A DNA stretch of 20,000 nucleotides from Diphasiastrum complanatum. Its lineage: Eukaryota; Streptophyta; Lycopodiopsida; Lycopodiales; Lycopodiaceae. The stretch is from positions 1 through 20,000 of the forward strand of contig MU835075.1 in assembly GCA_029204225.1 (NCBI GenBank), given 5' to 3'. Below, in pieces: positions 19,251 to 20,000 of this stretch (positions are counted from its first letter, which is position 1; every line of letters begins with the position of its first letter). A program made the position numbers and the translations under genes. Below the pieces are notes generated by a model. It saw only the letters and a program-made list of their open reading frames with translations. It made no database searches and was not told the origin of the DNA.

Positions 19251-20000
19251 GCTTAGTCCTTTGCCTTTGAGTCCATTGACAACATTGGAAACATTCTCTT
19301 CATGAAAGATGACATCCCTACTTATGACAACTTTATTCGTAGAAGGAATGTACACTTTGTAAGCCTTGCTTGCTTCACTATAGCCAACAAACACACCTTT
19401 CTTTGATGAAGGATCTTCTTTAGTTCTATCATCAAGAGTGATGTTGACAAAACAAGTACAACCAAGTATCCTACAATGCTTGACACTCGGCCTCCTACCA
19501 TAGAGGACCTCAAAGGGAGTCTTACCATTCAAAGAAGCACTTGTCCTCCTATTACAAAGATAGTTAGCACATGCTAAAGCTTTCCCCCAATAGGACTTAG
19601 CAAGATTAGCATGTAGTCTCATTGCCTTGGCACATTCACAAAGGATTTTGTTCTTCCTTTCTGCCACTCCATTCTGTTGTGGAGTCCTAGGACTAGAGTA
19701 CTCCCTCTTAATCCCATGTGCTATGCAAAAATCTTTGAGCTTATTTGAAGTGTATTCCCCTCCATTATCTGATCTCAAGCATTTGATCTTTGTATTGAAT
19801 TGATTTTCCACTTCATTCTTAAACTTGACAAATGCAGCAAACACTTCATCCTTGGTTTTAAGAAGATAGACCCAAGTATACCTACTAAAGTCATCAATAA
19901 AAGTTGCATACATTTTTGCCCCACCATTGCTAGTTGTACTAAAAGAATGAAGATCCGAATGCACAAGTTGAAAAGTTTCTTTAGATCTAGAAGTAGATCT
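19239..20000 (-). pseudogene. E3 integrase core and C-terminus, partial at window edge
   Basis: The frame is already open at base 20000 (RSTSRSKETFQLVHSDLHSF), so the GAG-pre-integrase zinc domain lies outside. The core has HSDLHSF, TFIDDFSRYTWVYL, LRSDNGGEY and NGVAERKN, a full DDE triad. The C-terminal part is retained, with LGCTCFVNI, GVFVGYSEASKAYKVYI and VISRDVIFHEE, unlike E2 where this is deleted. The frame ends at 19239-19241, caused by a frameshift near 19250; the linker frame takes over there. Confidence 0.9.

Larger units (their letters stand above)
17134..20000 (-). mobile_element. E3: Ty1/copia LTR retrotransposon, runs off the right edge
   Basis: On the minus strand the order is integrase (from the window edge), linker, RT, RNase H, polypurine tract and 3' LTR (17607 down to at least 17134). 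Gag and the 5' LTR lie beyond 20000. Coding is better preserved than in E1 and E2, with three visible lesions: a frameshift near 19250, another near 19078 and a TAA at 19061-19063. The E3 LTR stops where the E2 LTR starts. Confidence 0.88.

Overview
This is a gene-poor stretch of plant nuclear DNA made of nested, decayed transposable elements. Several Ty1/copia LTR retrotransposons with plant-type gag, integrase, YVDD/YIDD reverse transcriptase and RNase H dominate. AT-rich intergenic sequence, G-box-rich LTRs, a CACTA-type fragment and a tRNA-derived SINE-like insertion also fit a land plant with a large, repeat-rich genome. The species cannot be read from the sequence. No intact host gene, rRNA, tRNA gene or CRISPR array was found.

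Layout. 1-3516 (+): copia element E1, with a 174-bp tandem repeat in its leader, an open gag-protease frame, a stop, decayed integrase and a scrap of RT, then a polypurine tract and 3' LTR. An 84-bp tRNA-like insert with a perfect 16-bp target duplication sits in its integrase region. 3553-4200 (-): a related LTR in opposite orientation, so the two LTR tails form a long inverted repeat. 4202-4957 (+): an unrecognised host-gene-like pseudogene whose exons and short introns keep reading phase. 5081-5395 (-): a DUF4216-like piece of a CACTA transposase-associated protein. 5754-6272 (-): the 3' end of another copia element E4 (RNase H tail plus probable LTR), cut off by a satellite array. 6272-8902: about seven copies of a 371-bp satellite with alternating A/B variants. 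8903-11671: no recognisable gene. 11672-11885: an uninterrupted (GA)107 tract. 12231-12427: a 70-bp tandem repeat.

12788-17133 (-): copia element E2, whose left LTR is near complete and whose right LTR and gag are 5'-truncated. Its LTR carries four exact-length 33-bp repeats. 17134-20000 (-): copia element E3, running off the window, with a long open RT-RNase H frame whose stop codon lies inside the LTR. E2 abuts the interior of the E3 LTR, which suggests nested insertion.

The genes here do not form a host pathway. Within each retroelement, gag would form the particle, protease would mature it, and RT-RNase H and integrase would copy and insert the DNA. All copies seen carry lesions, so none looks autonomous. 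The most noteworthy items are the hidden multi-exon pseudogene beside the CACTA fragment, the higher-order satellite, the tRNA-like SINE, the periodic CCAAT repeats in the E2 LTR, and the GAG-only condition of E1.
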